Source of the DNA: RBG-13-51-18 sp963739395
GTDB taxonomy: Bacteria > Chloroflexota > Dehalococcoidia > Dehalococcoidales > RBG-16-60-22
Assembly (NCBI GenBank): GCA_963739395.1
Contig: CAVUAE010000002.1
Coordinates: 256,524 to 320,523, forward strand
Direction of reading: 5' to 3'
Length of the DNA stretch: 64,000 nt
Shown: positions 33,848-42,214 of the stretch, in pieces
Layout: the number at the start of each line of letters is the position of its first letter
Numbering within the stretch: position 1 is the first letter of the stretch
Position numbers and translations under genes: made by a program
Notes under the pieces: model-generated
What the model was told of the DNA's origin: nothing
Databases searched by the model: none
Seen by the model: only the letters and a program-made list of their open reading frames with translations

Positions 33848-35809
33848 CTATTTTTCTTCTTTGGGGGGTTTTGGCTGGTCCGATTTTTGCTTCTTGGTTT
33901 CGTACATTTTGGATAATATCTCAAGTCTTTCGGCCATCTTGCTCTTTGTTTCTTTGGGTACTTCTTTAGGCGGGACTTCAGGCGTTTCTTTTTGTGTTTT
34001 ATCGCCTTTGCTTGATTTATCCAATCGTTCCATTAGTTTTTTAAGAGCTTCTATCTCTGCTCTACTGTCTACGGTAACGGGGCGGGGAGCCGGCTTATGA
34101 ACTTCCTTTGTCTCTTCGACTGGCTCTTTCTTTTGGCCCTCTCTCACAGCTTCCTGGTAGGGCTTTAACATAGCATCAATATTTTCTCGAGACACAGTTC
34201 TGGCGGCTTCGATACGATTCACAGCCTCCTGGAACGCCGACATGGATAGTCCGGCAACCTCTCTCGCCACTTTAGCTGACATATCGGTAGCTTCTTTTAC
34301 GGATTTAATTGTTCTATCGGCGGATACTTTAGCATCCCTGATGAGCGATTCTGCCACTTCATGAGCTTCTTGCACTGCTGCATCCGTTGTTACCTTGGTT
34401 TCTTTGCTTATTTGTTCAGCCCGGGCGATAGCTTCCTCGGTGGCATTAATCGTCACTTCTGTTGCCCGACGCGCTTCTTGGGCTACTTCTTCAACCTTTT
34501 TTATGGTTTCTTGAGTTAGTCTTTCTGCCGAATCGAAAGCTTGTTTATTTTCCTCACTAATCGCTTCAATTTTTTCTAAAGCTTCATTCGCTGATTTCTG
34601 GGCAACTACGGCAAGTTCTTTGGCAGTTTTACCTAGTTCATTCGCTTGCACAATCGCTTCTTCGGCTGTTTTCGTGGCTGCCTCGATAGTTTTTCGGTTA
34701 ATCTCGTTGATTTTATCTATCCGTTCGTTGGTCTCTCGGGCAATTTTCTCCATGGCATCATATACTGATTTCTGTGATGCTTCGGCAAGTTCTTTGGCAG
34801 ATTTGCCTATCTCTTCGGCTCGCGCAATCGCTTCTTCGGCTGTGTTTGTAACTGTTTCAACAGTTTTTTGGTTAAGCTCCTCGAGATTATCTAACCGTTC
34901 GCTGGCTTCTTTAGCAATTTTTTCCATCGCTTCAGCTACCGATTTCTGGGAGGCTTGGGCAAGCTCGTTATTAGATTTGCCTAGAGCTTCTGCCCGCGTA
35001 ATAGCTTCCTCTACAGTCTTCGCAGCTGCATCGATAGTTTTTCGGCTAAGCTCATTGATTTTATCTACCCGTGCATTAGTTTCTTTAGTAATTTTGTTTG
35101 TGGCTTCGGTTGTTTCCTGGGCTTCTTTAGCCATTTTTTCTGCCCGTGCGTTGGTCTCTTTAGCAATCTTATTCGTAGCTTCGGCAGCAGCCTGGGCTTC
35201 CTTAGCCAATTTCTCTGCCCGCCCCGTAGCCTCTCGCGATACTTTTATCGATTCTTCGGCGGCATCCGTTGACGCTTTTACCGATGCCTCGACGGAATCT
35301 ATCGCTTTCTGCGATAATTCCCTAGCCGATTCTGCTGTTTTCTTAGCTTCACGGCTTATTTCCTCGATGCGGGCTAAACCACTTTGCGATAACGTTAATG
35401 CAGATTCAGCTGCCGTCATAGCGTCCTGGCCAATCTTTTCCGCGCGGCCAATAGCCTCCTGAAAGGTCTTCGCTATGGCTTCGGCTGTTTCTTTCGGCCT
35501 CTTAGCAACTTCTTCTGCTTTCTTGATAGCTTCGTCAGCAGCTCTTAAGGTTGCCACCATAGCTTCTTTAGAAGACTCGCTAATTTTTTCCGCCCGCTCA
35601 AGGGCTTCCTGAACTGCTTTGGCAGATTCTTCAGTGTAGGCATTAACTTTGTTATCGATTTCTTCAAGCTGATGCATCGCATCCTGTACAGCTTCGGTCG
35701 ATTTCTTGGCTGCCTCTTTACTTTTCTTGCTTATCGCTTCAGCTTTGTCTAATGCCTTCTCGAGTTCGGCTTCATTCCCTTTATTCTCGTCCTTTATGTC
35801 TGGAGACAT
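33848..35809 (-). CDS. Long repetitive coiled-coil protein between the two tubulin-like genes
   Basis: A 653-residue, Ala/Glu/Lys-rich, almost entirely helical protein without signal peptide or membrane segment. It has two 25-residue repeats (residues 198-222 and 223-247) followed by three 58-residue repeats (246-303, 304-361, 362-419) containing EEAIxRAExxGKSxxELA-type motifs. The C-terminal region is Pro/Lys-rich and ends KPPKEEK. It resembles phasin or apolipoprotein-like helical proteins and bacterial scaffold coiled coils, but no family can be named. Its own promoter and its position between two tubulin-like genes suggest a filament partner or scaffold. Confidence 0.8.
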   Translation of the reverse strand: MSPDIKDENKGNEAELEKALDKAEAISKKSKEAAKKSTEAVQDAMHQLEEIDNKVNAYTEESAKAVQEALERAEKISESSKEAMVATLRAADEAIKKAEEVAKRPKETAEAIAKTFQEAIGRAEKIGQDAMTAAESALTLSQSGLARIEEISREAKKTAESARELSQKAIDSVEASVKASTDAAEESIKVSREATGRAEKLAKEAQAAAEATNKIAKETNARAEKMAKEAQETTEATNKITKETNARVDKINELSRKTIDAAAKTVEEAITRAEALGKSNNELAQASQKSVAEAMEKIAKEASERLDNLEELNQKTVETVTNTAEEAIARAEEIGKSAKELAEASQKSVYDAMEKIARETNERIDKINEINRKTIEAATKTAEEAIVQANELGKTAKELAVVAQKSANEALEKIEAISEENKQAFDSAERLTQETIKKVEEVAQEARRATEVTINATEEAIARAEQISKETKVTTDAAVQEAHEVAESLIRDAKVSADRTIKSVKEATDMSAKVAREVAGLSMSAFQEAVNRIEAARTVSRENIDAMLKPYQEAVREGQKKEPVEETKEVHKPAPRPVTVDSRAEIEALKKLMERLDKSSKGDKTQKETPEVPPKEVPKETKSKMAERLEILSKMYETKKQKSDQPKPPKEEK

Positions 35810-35860
35810 AATTCACCTTTTTCTCTTTATTTTATGTTAATATAACCTATTATTAGACTA

Positions 35861-35889
35861 ATTATATTATCCAAACGCTACTTTTTCAA
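35861..35889 (-). promoter_or_regulatory. Promoter of the coiled-coil gene
   Basis: On the minus strand TTGAAA (35889-35884), 17-base spacer, TATAAT (35866-35861), 51 bases before the start codon. Confidence 0.6.
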
Positions 35890-35958
35890 CAAATATACAA
35901 TATTTATTTAACCATTTCGCTTGACAATCGTTATATAATTAGGAAATATAGCTTTTTA

Positions 35959-35997
35959 TCGTAAATAATTGACTTTAGCACTATCTTATATTATGCT
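35959..35997 (+). promoter_or_regulatory. Promoter of tubulin-like gene B with shared upstream box
   Basis: TTGACT (35969-35974), 17-base spacer, TATGCT (35992-35997), preceded by TCGTAA at 35959. The 19-base box is nearly identical to that of gene A. Confidence 0.6.
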
Positions 35998-36045
35998 AAA
36001 AATAGCGTAATTTTACGAAAAATAACGCAAAATTAGAGGTGAACT

Positions 36046-37218
36046 GTGAAGCTAGTAGTTGTTGGAATAGGACAATGTGGCGGCAGAATCGCTGATGAGT
36101 TTGCCCGACTAAATGGTAAAGCCCATGTCCAGCGCGGTATTGAAATTATTACAGGCTGTTTCGCGGTAAATACCGACGCTTCTGACTTATTAGGATTGAC
36201 AAGCATGCCTAGAGACCACCATCACCGTATCCTAATCGGCGGACGTAAAACTAGCGGTCATGGCGTGGGCAAAGTCAACGAGCTAGGCGCCGAGATAGCC
36301 AGAGAGGACTCTGATAAAATTATCGAAAACCTACGTAATGTTAAGAGATTCTTCGAAACGGATGCGTTTTTACTTGTCGCCGGTGCGGCTGGTGGTACCG
36401 GTTCGGGTGCTATTTCCGTCATCACGCAGCACTTGAAAGAACGCTATTTCGATAAACCAGTATGGGATTTAGTAATTTTGCCTTTTGAACATGAAGAATC
36501 GACTGAAGAAAGAACAGTATTCAACGTAGCCACCTGTCTTAAGTCCTGCTATTCAGTCGCTGATGCCGTTTTCCTCATTGATAACCAAAGATACGTTAGA
36601 AAAGATTCCTCTATTCAATCCAACCTTTCCAATATCAACCAAATGATTGTCGCCCCCTTTTATAATATACTTTGCGCTGGCGAAGAGAAAAAATCCAAGC
36701 ATATCGGCTCCAAGCTGCTTGACGCCGGCGATATCATCCAGACCGTAGTCGGCTGGACGGCAATCGGCTACGGTAAAACTGTTCAACCAACATTCAAAAT
36801 GCCCGAATTAGGAAATGACTACCGTAAGAAAGGTTTAGAAATCCAGAAAGGCATCCGGGCGATGGACGAAGCCATTAGCGAGCTTTCCATGAAATGCAGT
36901 CCTGCCGATGCGCGGCGAGCCTTATATCTGGTTTCCGGTTCTGCCAAAGATATGAGTATCGACATGATAAAGGAAATCGGCGACTATATGAGAGATATCG
37001 CTCCAGAAGCCATTATACGTAACGGCGATTATCCCAGGGACAAAGGCGTCATCGATGTCACTATTCTATTATCCGAACTTTCCGATGCCGATAAGGTCAG
37101 GAATTATTATGTCCGTTCCTCCAATCTTATCCCCGAGTTAAAGAGACGGCAAGAAGAGACCGAAGATAAATTAAAGTCTCTTGAAGATGCCTCCAAAGAT
37201 ATTCCTTCGCTGTTATAA
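36046..37218 (+). CDS. Tubulin/CetZ-like GTPase B
   Basis: A 390-residue paralogue of the gene at 32626, of equal length. It has GIGQCGGRIADEFARLN at the N-terminus, GGTGSG at residues 116-121, DAGD in the T7 region and the same KDIPSLL C-terminus. Differences cluster in the 20-30 residues before the C-terminal peptide and in a His-rich loop (PRDHHHRI). It starts with GTG after GAGGTG. The pair could co-polymerise, as alpha and beta tubulin or BtubA/BtubB do; this is inference. Confidence 0.85.
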   Translation: MKLVVVGIGQCGGRIADEFARLNGKAHVQRGIEIITGCFAVNTDASDLLGLTSMPRDHHHRILIGGRKTSGHGVGKVNELGAEIAREDSDKIIENLRNVKRFFETDAFLLVAGAAGGTGSGAISVITQHLKERYFDKPVWDLVILPFEHEESTEERTVFNVATCLKSCYSVADAVFLIDNQRYVRKDSSIQSNLSNINQMIVAPFYNILCAGEEKKSKHIGSKLLDAGDIIQTVVGWTAIGYGKTVQPTFKMPELGNDYRKKGLEIQKGIRAMDEAISELSMKCSPADARRALYLVSGSAKDMSIDMIKEIGDYMRDIAPEAIIRNGDYPRDKGVIDVTILLSELSDADKVRNYYVRSSNLIPELKRRQEETEDKLKSLEDASKDIPSLL

Positions 37219-37243
37219 AAAATATTAAAACTGCCGGGAACTT

Positions 37244-37271
37244 AAGGGGGGTTAAAGCCCCCCTTTCTTTT
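37244..37271 (+). terminator. Rho-independent terminator after tubulin-like gene B
   Basis: Six G and six C (37246-37251 and 37258-37263) enclose TTAAAG, extended by A-T pairs, then a T-rich run. It isolates the tubulin genes from dnaX. Confidence 0.9.
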
Positions 37272-37316
37272 TATCTCCACGATAAAATGATAATAAAAAA
37301 TCTTTTCTTTTTTTAC

Positions 37317-37345
37317 TTGGGAAACGATTTGTTTTGGAGTATAAT
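37317..37345 (+). promoter_or_regulatory. Promoter of dnaX
   Basis: TTGGGA, 17-base spacer, TATAAT. The -10 ends 9 bases before the ATG at 37355, leaving little or no leader. Confidence 0.6.
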
Positions 37346-37354
37346 AAAGCCGTA

Positions 37355-38962
37355 ATGGCTTCTCAAGTATTTTATCGAAAGTGGCGCCCACAGCTTTTCT
37401 CGGAAATACAGGAGCACGTGGCTAAAACACTGCTTAACGCTTTGGCTACCGAACGCGTTTCTCATGCCTATCTTTTTTGCGGTCCTCGCGGTACTGGCAA
37501 GACCAGCACTGCCCGCATACTGGCGAAGGCAGTGAATTGCCTGAAAAACGGCAAGGGTGAGCCCTGTAATAAATGCGCGATGTGCCAGTCAATTACCGAA
37601 GGCAGGGCTTTGGATGTTATTGAAGTGGACGCCGCCAGCAATACCGGTGTCGATGATATCCGTAACCTGCGAGAAAAGGTAAACTACGCCCCCAATGAAG
37701 CACGAAAAAAGGTCTACATTATTGATGAAGTCCATATGTTAAGCACCAGCGCCTCAAATGCCCTCCTTAAAACGCTGGAAGAACCGCCACCCCACGTAAT
37801 TTTTATTCTGGCTACCACCGAAGCACATAAACTCCTGCCGACCATCCTCTCGCGCTGTCAGCGTTTTGATTTCCACCGCCACACGCTGGCGAATACCGTC
37901 GCCGAGCTTAATCACGTCTGCAAGGGCGAAGGCATCAAAGCCGAACCGGAAGCCCTAAAACTCATCGCCCGGGCGGCAACCGGCAGTCTGCGTGACGCTC
38001 TTAATCTTTTGCAGCAGCTTAATACTTTCTATGGTAATGAACTCGACCTCCATCATGCACAAGCGATGCTCGGCATTTCCGGTGACCGTCGTTCCGTAGA
38101 GCTTGCTAAACACATTATCGATAGAGACACCAATGCCGGATTTACGACACTAAATAACGTGAATAACGATGGACTCGACCTGCGGCAGTTCCATCGCGAG
38201 CTGGTGGAATACTTAAGGCTATTGCTCCTCGTGAAAACCGGCTCCAGTGAGTCTATCGAGCTTACCGACGATGCTCTGAAGGAGCTTAAGGAACTAGCAG
38301 GCAAAGCCACGCTTGCCCAAATATTAAAAACCGTTAAACGTTTCGGACAGCTTGAGTTAAGCCTCGATAACTATAGCACCCTCCCGCTGGAGTTAGCGAT
38401 AGTTGACTCTATTCTCCAGGAAGCCGAAGTAAAAGAAGAACCTACCCGTCGGGCTGAACCTGAACCGATGACCCGAAAAATTCCCCCTAAAACCTCACCG
38501 TCGTCTGAACAAAAACCAGTTCGCTCGGAGGAGAAAAAGACCCCAAACCCCGAGCCGTCTAAACCAGCCGTAGAAAAAGTCACTCTTCAAAAACCGACGA
38601 GTTCAGGAGCCGATTCTCTGACCGCCAATAGCCCTATCGCTCAACTACAGAGTAAATGGATTAAAATTATTAATGAATCGCCCGACGGCCTGAGCAAGAC
38701 CCCTGCGGCTGCCTTATTACGTAGCGGCTCCCGTCCTACGGATATTCAGGGCGACACCATTATCTTGACCTTTAGGTTCGAGTCTCATAAAAACAATTTG
38801 GAAAAAATAGAAAATCTGAAGATAGCGGAGAAAATCGTCAGCAGTTTTATGGGGCGTCCCTGCAAAATCCGCTGCGTTTACGAACATGAGAATAACCACC
38901 TTGTAAAAGAAGCAGTAAAAACATATGGCGCTCGCGTTATCGATACGGAGGAAACAACATGA
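37355..38962 (+). CDS. dnaX: DNA polymerase III subunits gamma/tau
   Basis: Clamp-loader ATPase of the replicative polymerase. At 535 residues it has RKWRPQLFSE at the N-terminus, Walker A GPRGTGKTS near residue 42, the four-Cys zinc module (CLKNGKGEPCNKCAMC), DEVHML Walker B and SRCQRFDF. The C-terminal third is a Pro/Lys/Ser-rich linker and a tau-like end. The start is ATG 37355. It overlaps ybaB by four bases. Confidence 0.95.
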   Translation: MASQVFYRKWRPQLFSEIQEHVAKTLLNALATERVSHAYLFCGPRGTGKTSTARILAKAVNCLKNGKGEPCNKCAMCQSITEGRALDVIEVDAASNTGVDDIRNLREKVNYAPNEARKKVYIIDEVHMLSTSASNALLKTLEEPPPHVIFILATTEAHKLLPTILSRCQRFDFHRHTLANTVAELNHVCKGEGIKAEPEALKLIARAATGSLRDALNLLQQLNTFYGNELDLHHAQAMLGISGDRRSVELAKHIIDRDTNAGFTTLNNVNNDGLDLRQFHRELVEYLRLLLLVKTGSSESIELTDDALKELKELAGKATLAQILKTVKRFGQLELSLDNYSTLPLELAIVDSILQEAEVKEEPTRRAEPEPMTRKIPPKTSPSSEQKPVRSEEKKTPNPEPSKPAVEKVTLQKPTSSGADSLTANSPIAQLQSKWIKIINESPDGLSKTPAAALLRSGSRPTDIQGDTIILTFRFESHKNNLEKIENLKIAEKIVSSFMGRPCKIRCVYEHENNHLVKEAVKTYGARVIDTEETT

Positions 38963-39267
38963 TGAATCGAAATATGATGCAGCAGGCGCAAAAACTTCAG
39001 GCGCAGCTTTTAAAAGCACAGGAAGAACTGGCAAATCTTAACGTCGAAGCTAGCTCCGGCGGCGGTGCGGTAACCGTTGTCATGAATGGCCAGTTACAAA
39101 TACAATCCGTTAAAATCTCCAAAGAGGTCGTCAATCCGGAAGATGTAGCGATGTTGGAGGATTTGGTCCTGACCGCGGTTAAAGAGGCACAAGCTAAAGC
39201 GCAGGATACCGCCACTAAGAAAATGGGCGCACTTACCGGAGGACTGAAAATACCAGGTTTGATGTAA
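38959..39267 (+). CDS. ybaB: YbaB/EbfC nucleoid-associated protein
   Basis: A 102-residue protein binding DNA as a dimer. It has the family order: N-terminal helix rich in Gln/Lys (QKLQAQLLKAQEELA), then SSGGGAVTVVMNG, VKISKEVV and a C-terminal Gly/Met tail. The ATG overlaps the dnaX stop, as in the conserved dnaX-ybaB-recR arrangement. Confidence 0.95.
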   Translation: MMNRNMMQQAQKLQAQLLKAQEELANLNVEASSGGGAVTVVMNGQLQIQSVKISKEVVNPEDVAMLEDLVLTAVKEAQAKAQDTATKKMGALTGGLKIPGLM

Positions 39268-39271
39268 CGAC

Positions 39272-39353
39272 TGTCATTCTGAGCGTAGCGAAGAATCCGT
39301 TCAATCGTCTAATAAGACGGATTCTTCAGTCGCTACACTCCTTCAGAATGACA
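39272..39353. repeat. Long palindromic repeat between ybaB and recR
   Basis: TGTCATTCTGA at 39272 and its complement TCAGAATGACA at 39343-39353 end an imperfect palindrome of about 80 bases, with inner arms AAGAATCCGT and ACGGATTCTT. Such TGTCATTCTGAGCG palindromes recur in many bacterial genomes as short intergenic elements. RNA from this site would form one long hairpin between the two genes. Confidence 0.75.
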
Positions 39354-39377
39354 CTTGAAATATAAAAAGGAGCAGCA

Positions 39378-39992
39378 GTGTCCAAACAAGAACCCACCCC
39401 AGCTAACGACGCCATCGGCAGATTAGTACAGGAGTTTGCCAAACTCCCGGGCATTGGACCTAAGAGCGCCCAGCGTATTGTCTTCCACCTGCTGCGCTCG
39501 CCGGAAGAAAAAGCCAAATCCCTCGCCGAAGCGTTGGTCTCGCTTAAAAAGCGGGTCAACCTCTGCTCCGTCTGCTGTAACGTCACCGAGAGTGACCCCT
39601 GCCCCATTTGCCACAATCCCCAGCGCGATGTTTCACAGGTCTGCATCGTCGAGCAGCCGCAGGATATCCTGGCTCTGGAACACACGGGCGCTTATAAAGG
39701 ACTTTACCACGTCCTCCACGGCGCGATATCCCCCACCGAGGGCATCGGCGCCGATAACATCAGGATTAAAGAACTGCTCGCACGCTTTCAAGCTAATACG
39801 GTCAAAGAGGTTATCCTTGCAACCAACACCAATATGGAAGGCGAGCAGACTGCTATGTACCTCTCGCAAATGATAACCCCCCTCGGTGTTAAGGTCACCC
39901 GCCTGGCGCGTGGTTTGCCCTTCGGCACCGAGCTTGAATACGCCGACGACGTTACGCTTACTCGCGCTTTAGAGGGACGTCAGGAGTTTTAG
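39378..39992 (+). CDS. recR: Recombination mediator RecR
   Basis: Works with RecO (and RecF) to load RecA at gaps. The 204 residues contain the helix-hairpin-helix (LPGIGPKSAQR), the four-Cys zinc finger (CSVCC...CPIC), and the Toprim domain (CIVEQPQDILALE). It starts with GTG after GGAG. Confidence 0.97.
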   Translation: MSKQEPTPANDAIGRLVQEFAKLPGIGPKSAQRIVFHLLRSPEEKAKSLAEALVSLKKRVNLCSVCCNVTESDPCPICHNPQRDVSQVCIVEQPQDILALEHTGAYKGLYHVLHGAISPTEGIGADNIRIKELLARFQANTVKEVILATNTNMEGEQTAMYLSQMITPLGVKVTRLARGLPFGTELEYADDVTLTRALEGRQEF

Positions 39993-40004
39993 GAAAATCC
40001 CTCT

Positions 40005-40135
40005 CATTCTCCTTCAGTAAGAATCCTTCAGGATGAATCCCTTTTACAAAGGGAGACGATGTCATATACTGGTAGGAGTTTCACTTTATTTCAATCGTTC
40101 GTCCCTCTTTTATAAAGAGGGATTGAAGGAGATTT
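40005..40135. repeat. Hairpin-rich intergenic repeat between recR and recO
   Basis: Two perfect small hairpins, TCCCTTT/AAAGGGA (40038-40054) and TCCCTCTTT/AAAGAGGGA (40102-40122), plus related TCCTTCA/TGAAGGA segments near both ends. The layout resembles a short non-coding palindromic element (REP or MITE-like). Copy number cannot be judged here. Confidence 0.5.
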
Positions 40136-40144
40136 TTACTACTC

Positions 40145-40924
40145 ATGTCAGACCCACGTGAATACCAAACAGAAGCCATCGTCATTAAAAAGACGAAGTT
40201 AGGCGAAGCGGATAGCATCCTCACCTTCTTTACCCCCCGCCTCGGTAAGATTCAGGGCTTCGCTAAAAGCCTGCGTAAACCCAAGAGTAAAATGGCGGGC
40301 CACCTTGAATTACTCACCTATAGCGTGGTGTCTTTTTCACGTGGTCGCGGCAGTATCGATACCATTACCGGCGCGCAGACCATCAACGCTTTTTTACCCC
40401 TCAAAAACGACCTCTGGCTAACGTCGTGCGGACTTTATGTCGCCGAGCTTGTCCACCAGTTTACCCCCGAGCACCAGGCAAACTATCCGCTTTTCCAGCT
40501 GATGCTAGATACGCATAATCGACTTTGTGATGAGGAAAATAAAGAGTTGGTTTTACGCTACTTCGAGTTACATTTATTAGAAAGCGTGGGCTACCGACCC
40601 CAGCTTATGGAATGTGTGACCTGCCACCGTCCCTTAAACCCCACCACCAACTATTTTAGTCCCGCTGCCGGCGGTATGCTATGTCCTGACTGCAACCTGA
40701 ACAAGCCGTTCTCATATCCCCTATCCATTAACGCCCAGAAAGTTCTGCGACTGCTACAAAATGAGGAATTTCCTGCGGCTATTCGCGTTAAGATAGACAC
40801 CGACCTTAACCATACGATAGAAAACGTTATCGGCGGCTATTTTAAGTACTTATTGGAAAAAGAGGTCAAGTCCGCCGCCTGGCTGGATACTTTGAGAGAA
40901 CAAAGGATGGGGTTTAAAAGCTAA
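40145..40924 (+). CDS. recO: DNA repair protein RecO
   Basis: Partner of RecR in gap repair. At 259 residues it has the N-terminal OB fold (EAIVIKKTKLGEADSILTFFTP), a helical middle, and a four-Cys zinc site (CVTCHRP...CPDCN). A partial second copy of its last 28 codons lies at 41553. Confidence 0.95.
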   Translation: MSDPREYQTEAIVIKKTKLGEADSILTFFTPRLGKIQGFAKSLRKPKSKMAGHLELLTYSVVSFSRGRGSIDTITGAQTINAFLPLKNDLWLTSCGLYVAELVHQFTPEHQANYPLFQLMLDTHNRLCDEENKELVLRYFELHLLESVGYRPQLMECVTCHRPLNPTTNYFSPAAGGMLCPDCNLNKPFSYPLSINAQKVLRLLQNEEFPAAIRVKIDTDLNHTIENVIGGYFKYLLEKEVKSAAWLDTLREQRMGFKS

Positions 40925-40999
40925 ATCTATATTAAAGTCACTTCTCATGTATTATAATTAAACAAATAAAAAATATGTTTCTCTATTCAGGAAGTAAAT

Positions 41000-41512
41000 A
41001 TGTTTGAATATGAAAATATTAAAATTATCTCTAGTACCGGAGAGACATTATGTAAGGTTTATTTACCTGCTAAAGTTGCGTTGGTTGATTCGGATGAATA
41101 TGAAAAATGGGTTTGGTGTCAATCCTATTTAATAAAAAACTCTTGGGATAAATTACTAGCAATTGTATCAGACTTAATTAACAATAAAGGCTGGCCATCG
41201 TTTAAAATTTATGACGGTTGGATGATTAGTTATTGCTTATCATGTGAGCAACCCTCAATTAAGTTTGCTGATTTTGTCCATCCACTTTATTTTTGGTCTA
41301 AAAAGGATGGATTCGTATGTAGCAATAATATGTGCCCTGTAAATAACGTACTAATACCACGAAAACTCTTTTATCATACTCAAGAAATCCCAGATAAGTT
41401 TAAAAAATGGATTGATGATTACATTCTAAGTAACGAAGTTAAACTTTTAAAACTACAAAATGAACGAGTAATGAATATGTTAAATAAACAAAAATATGTC
41501 CCACCGTACTGA
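41000..41512 (+). CDS. AT-rich hypothetical protein inserted after recO
   Basis: A 170-residue protein not recognised. It has the aromatic segments EKWVWCQSYLIKNSW and FVHPLYFWSKKDGF, and scattered cysteines (CLSCEQP and CSNNMCP) that may form a zinc site. A charged helix ends the protein. Its base composition is far more AT-rich than recO, and it lies between recO and a duplicated recO tail. Both observations suggest it came in by insertion. Confidence 0.7.
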   Translation: MFEYENIKIISSTGETLCKVYLPAKVALVDSDEYEKWVWCQSYLIKNSWDKLLAIVSDLINNKGWPSFKIYDGWMISYCLSCEQPSIKFADFVHPLYFWSKKDGFVCSNNMCPVNNVLIPRKLFYHTQEIPDKFKKWIDDYILSNEVKLLKLQNERVMNMLNKQKYVPPY

Positions 41513-41552
41513 GTTGTTAGTAAAAAATAAAAAAGTCATCAGCAGTCAAAAT

Positions 41553-41639
41553 AAATACCTGCTGGAAAAAGAGATTAAATCCGCCGTCTGGCTGGATACA
41601 TTGAGGGAACAAAGACTACAGTTTAAGCGCCCTATTTAA
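41553..41639 (+). pseudogene. Fragment of a recO 3' end
   Basis: The frame reads KYLLEKEIKSAVWLDTLREQ followed by RLQFKRPI and a stop. It matches the end of RecO (KYLLEKEVKSAAWLDTLREQ) at most positions. There is no start codon or upstream RecO sequence. It is either the displaced original end of recO or one brought in by an integrating element; in both cases a scar. Confidence 0.8.
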
Positions 41640-42214
41640 TATACATACGGGATAAGACGCCAGGTGCCTTTTTTATAATCCCGGTATTGTTCGCCAAAGT
41701 ACCGAGATAATTCCATCTCTTCCACCTTGATACGATTTATAATACCTATTGTAGGAAGCACAATACAAAGTAACAGAGAAATCCAGTTAGCCAGAGCGAT
41801 ACCGTTTCCCAGGGCTAAGATAAGGAGTCCCAAATACGAGGGATGCCGAATATAGTGATAAGGACCAGCTTTAATCAATTGGTGGTCTTTGTGAATCTGG
41901 ACGGTTGCCGTAAAGAACTTCCCCAGGACATAGATAGCATACCGCCGGAAGGCAACGCCGGAAATCATGATAAATACGCCGACCCAAGTCAACCAATCGC
42001 CCAGTACCAGCAACTTGCTGTAATCAAATATCACCGAGAGCCAGGCGCTGTTGAAAGCTATTGCAGTAAGTATCCACACCAGTTTGCGGGTTCCTCTATC
42101 GACTGAGTTGTCCTTCCCCCGCGTGGTACGCCTGGTCATTACGACTTCAGATATAACATAATATGACTGGACAGCTAAAATAGTTACGATGGCTGCAATC
42201 GTACTGGCATTCAT
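41636..42214 (-). CDS. ICMT/PEMT-family membrane methyltransferase
   Basis: A 192-residue membrane protein with about five hydrophobic segments. The family SAM/substrate motif is KAGPYHYIRHPSYLG, with RIKVEEMELSRYFGEQYRDY at the end. Related enzymes methylate isoprenylcysteine or phospholipids; bacterial substrates are mostly unknown. Its ATG directly follows the serS TAG stop, so the two are coupled. Confidence 0.87.
   Translation of the reverse strand: MNASTIAAIVTILAVQSYYVISEVVMTRRTTRGKDNSVDRGTRKLVWILTAIAFNSAWLSVIFDYSKLLVLGDWLTWVGVFIMISGVAFRRYAIYVLGKFFTATVQIHKDHQLIKAGPYHYIRHPSYLGLLILALGNGIALANWISLLLCIVLPTIGIINRIKVEEMELSRYFGEQYRDYKKGTWRLIPYVY

Noticed and set aside
34620..35462. 280-codon frame antisense to the coiled-coil gene
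   Set aside because: It is the mirror of a repetitive Ala/Glu-rich coding sequence, has no ribosome site and shows a low-complexity Ser/Ala pattern typical of antisense shadows.
32626..37218. Division FtsZ for the tubulin-like genes
   Set aside because: The N-terminal loop is GQCG as in CetZ/tubulin rather than GGGGN, the T7 Asn is missing, and ftsA/ftsQ or mur genes are not adjacent.
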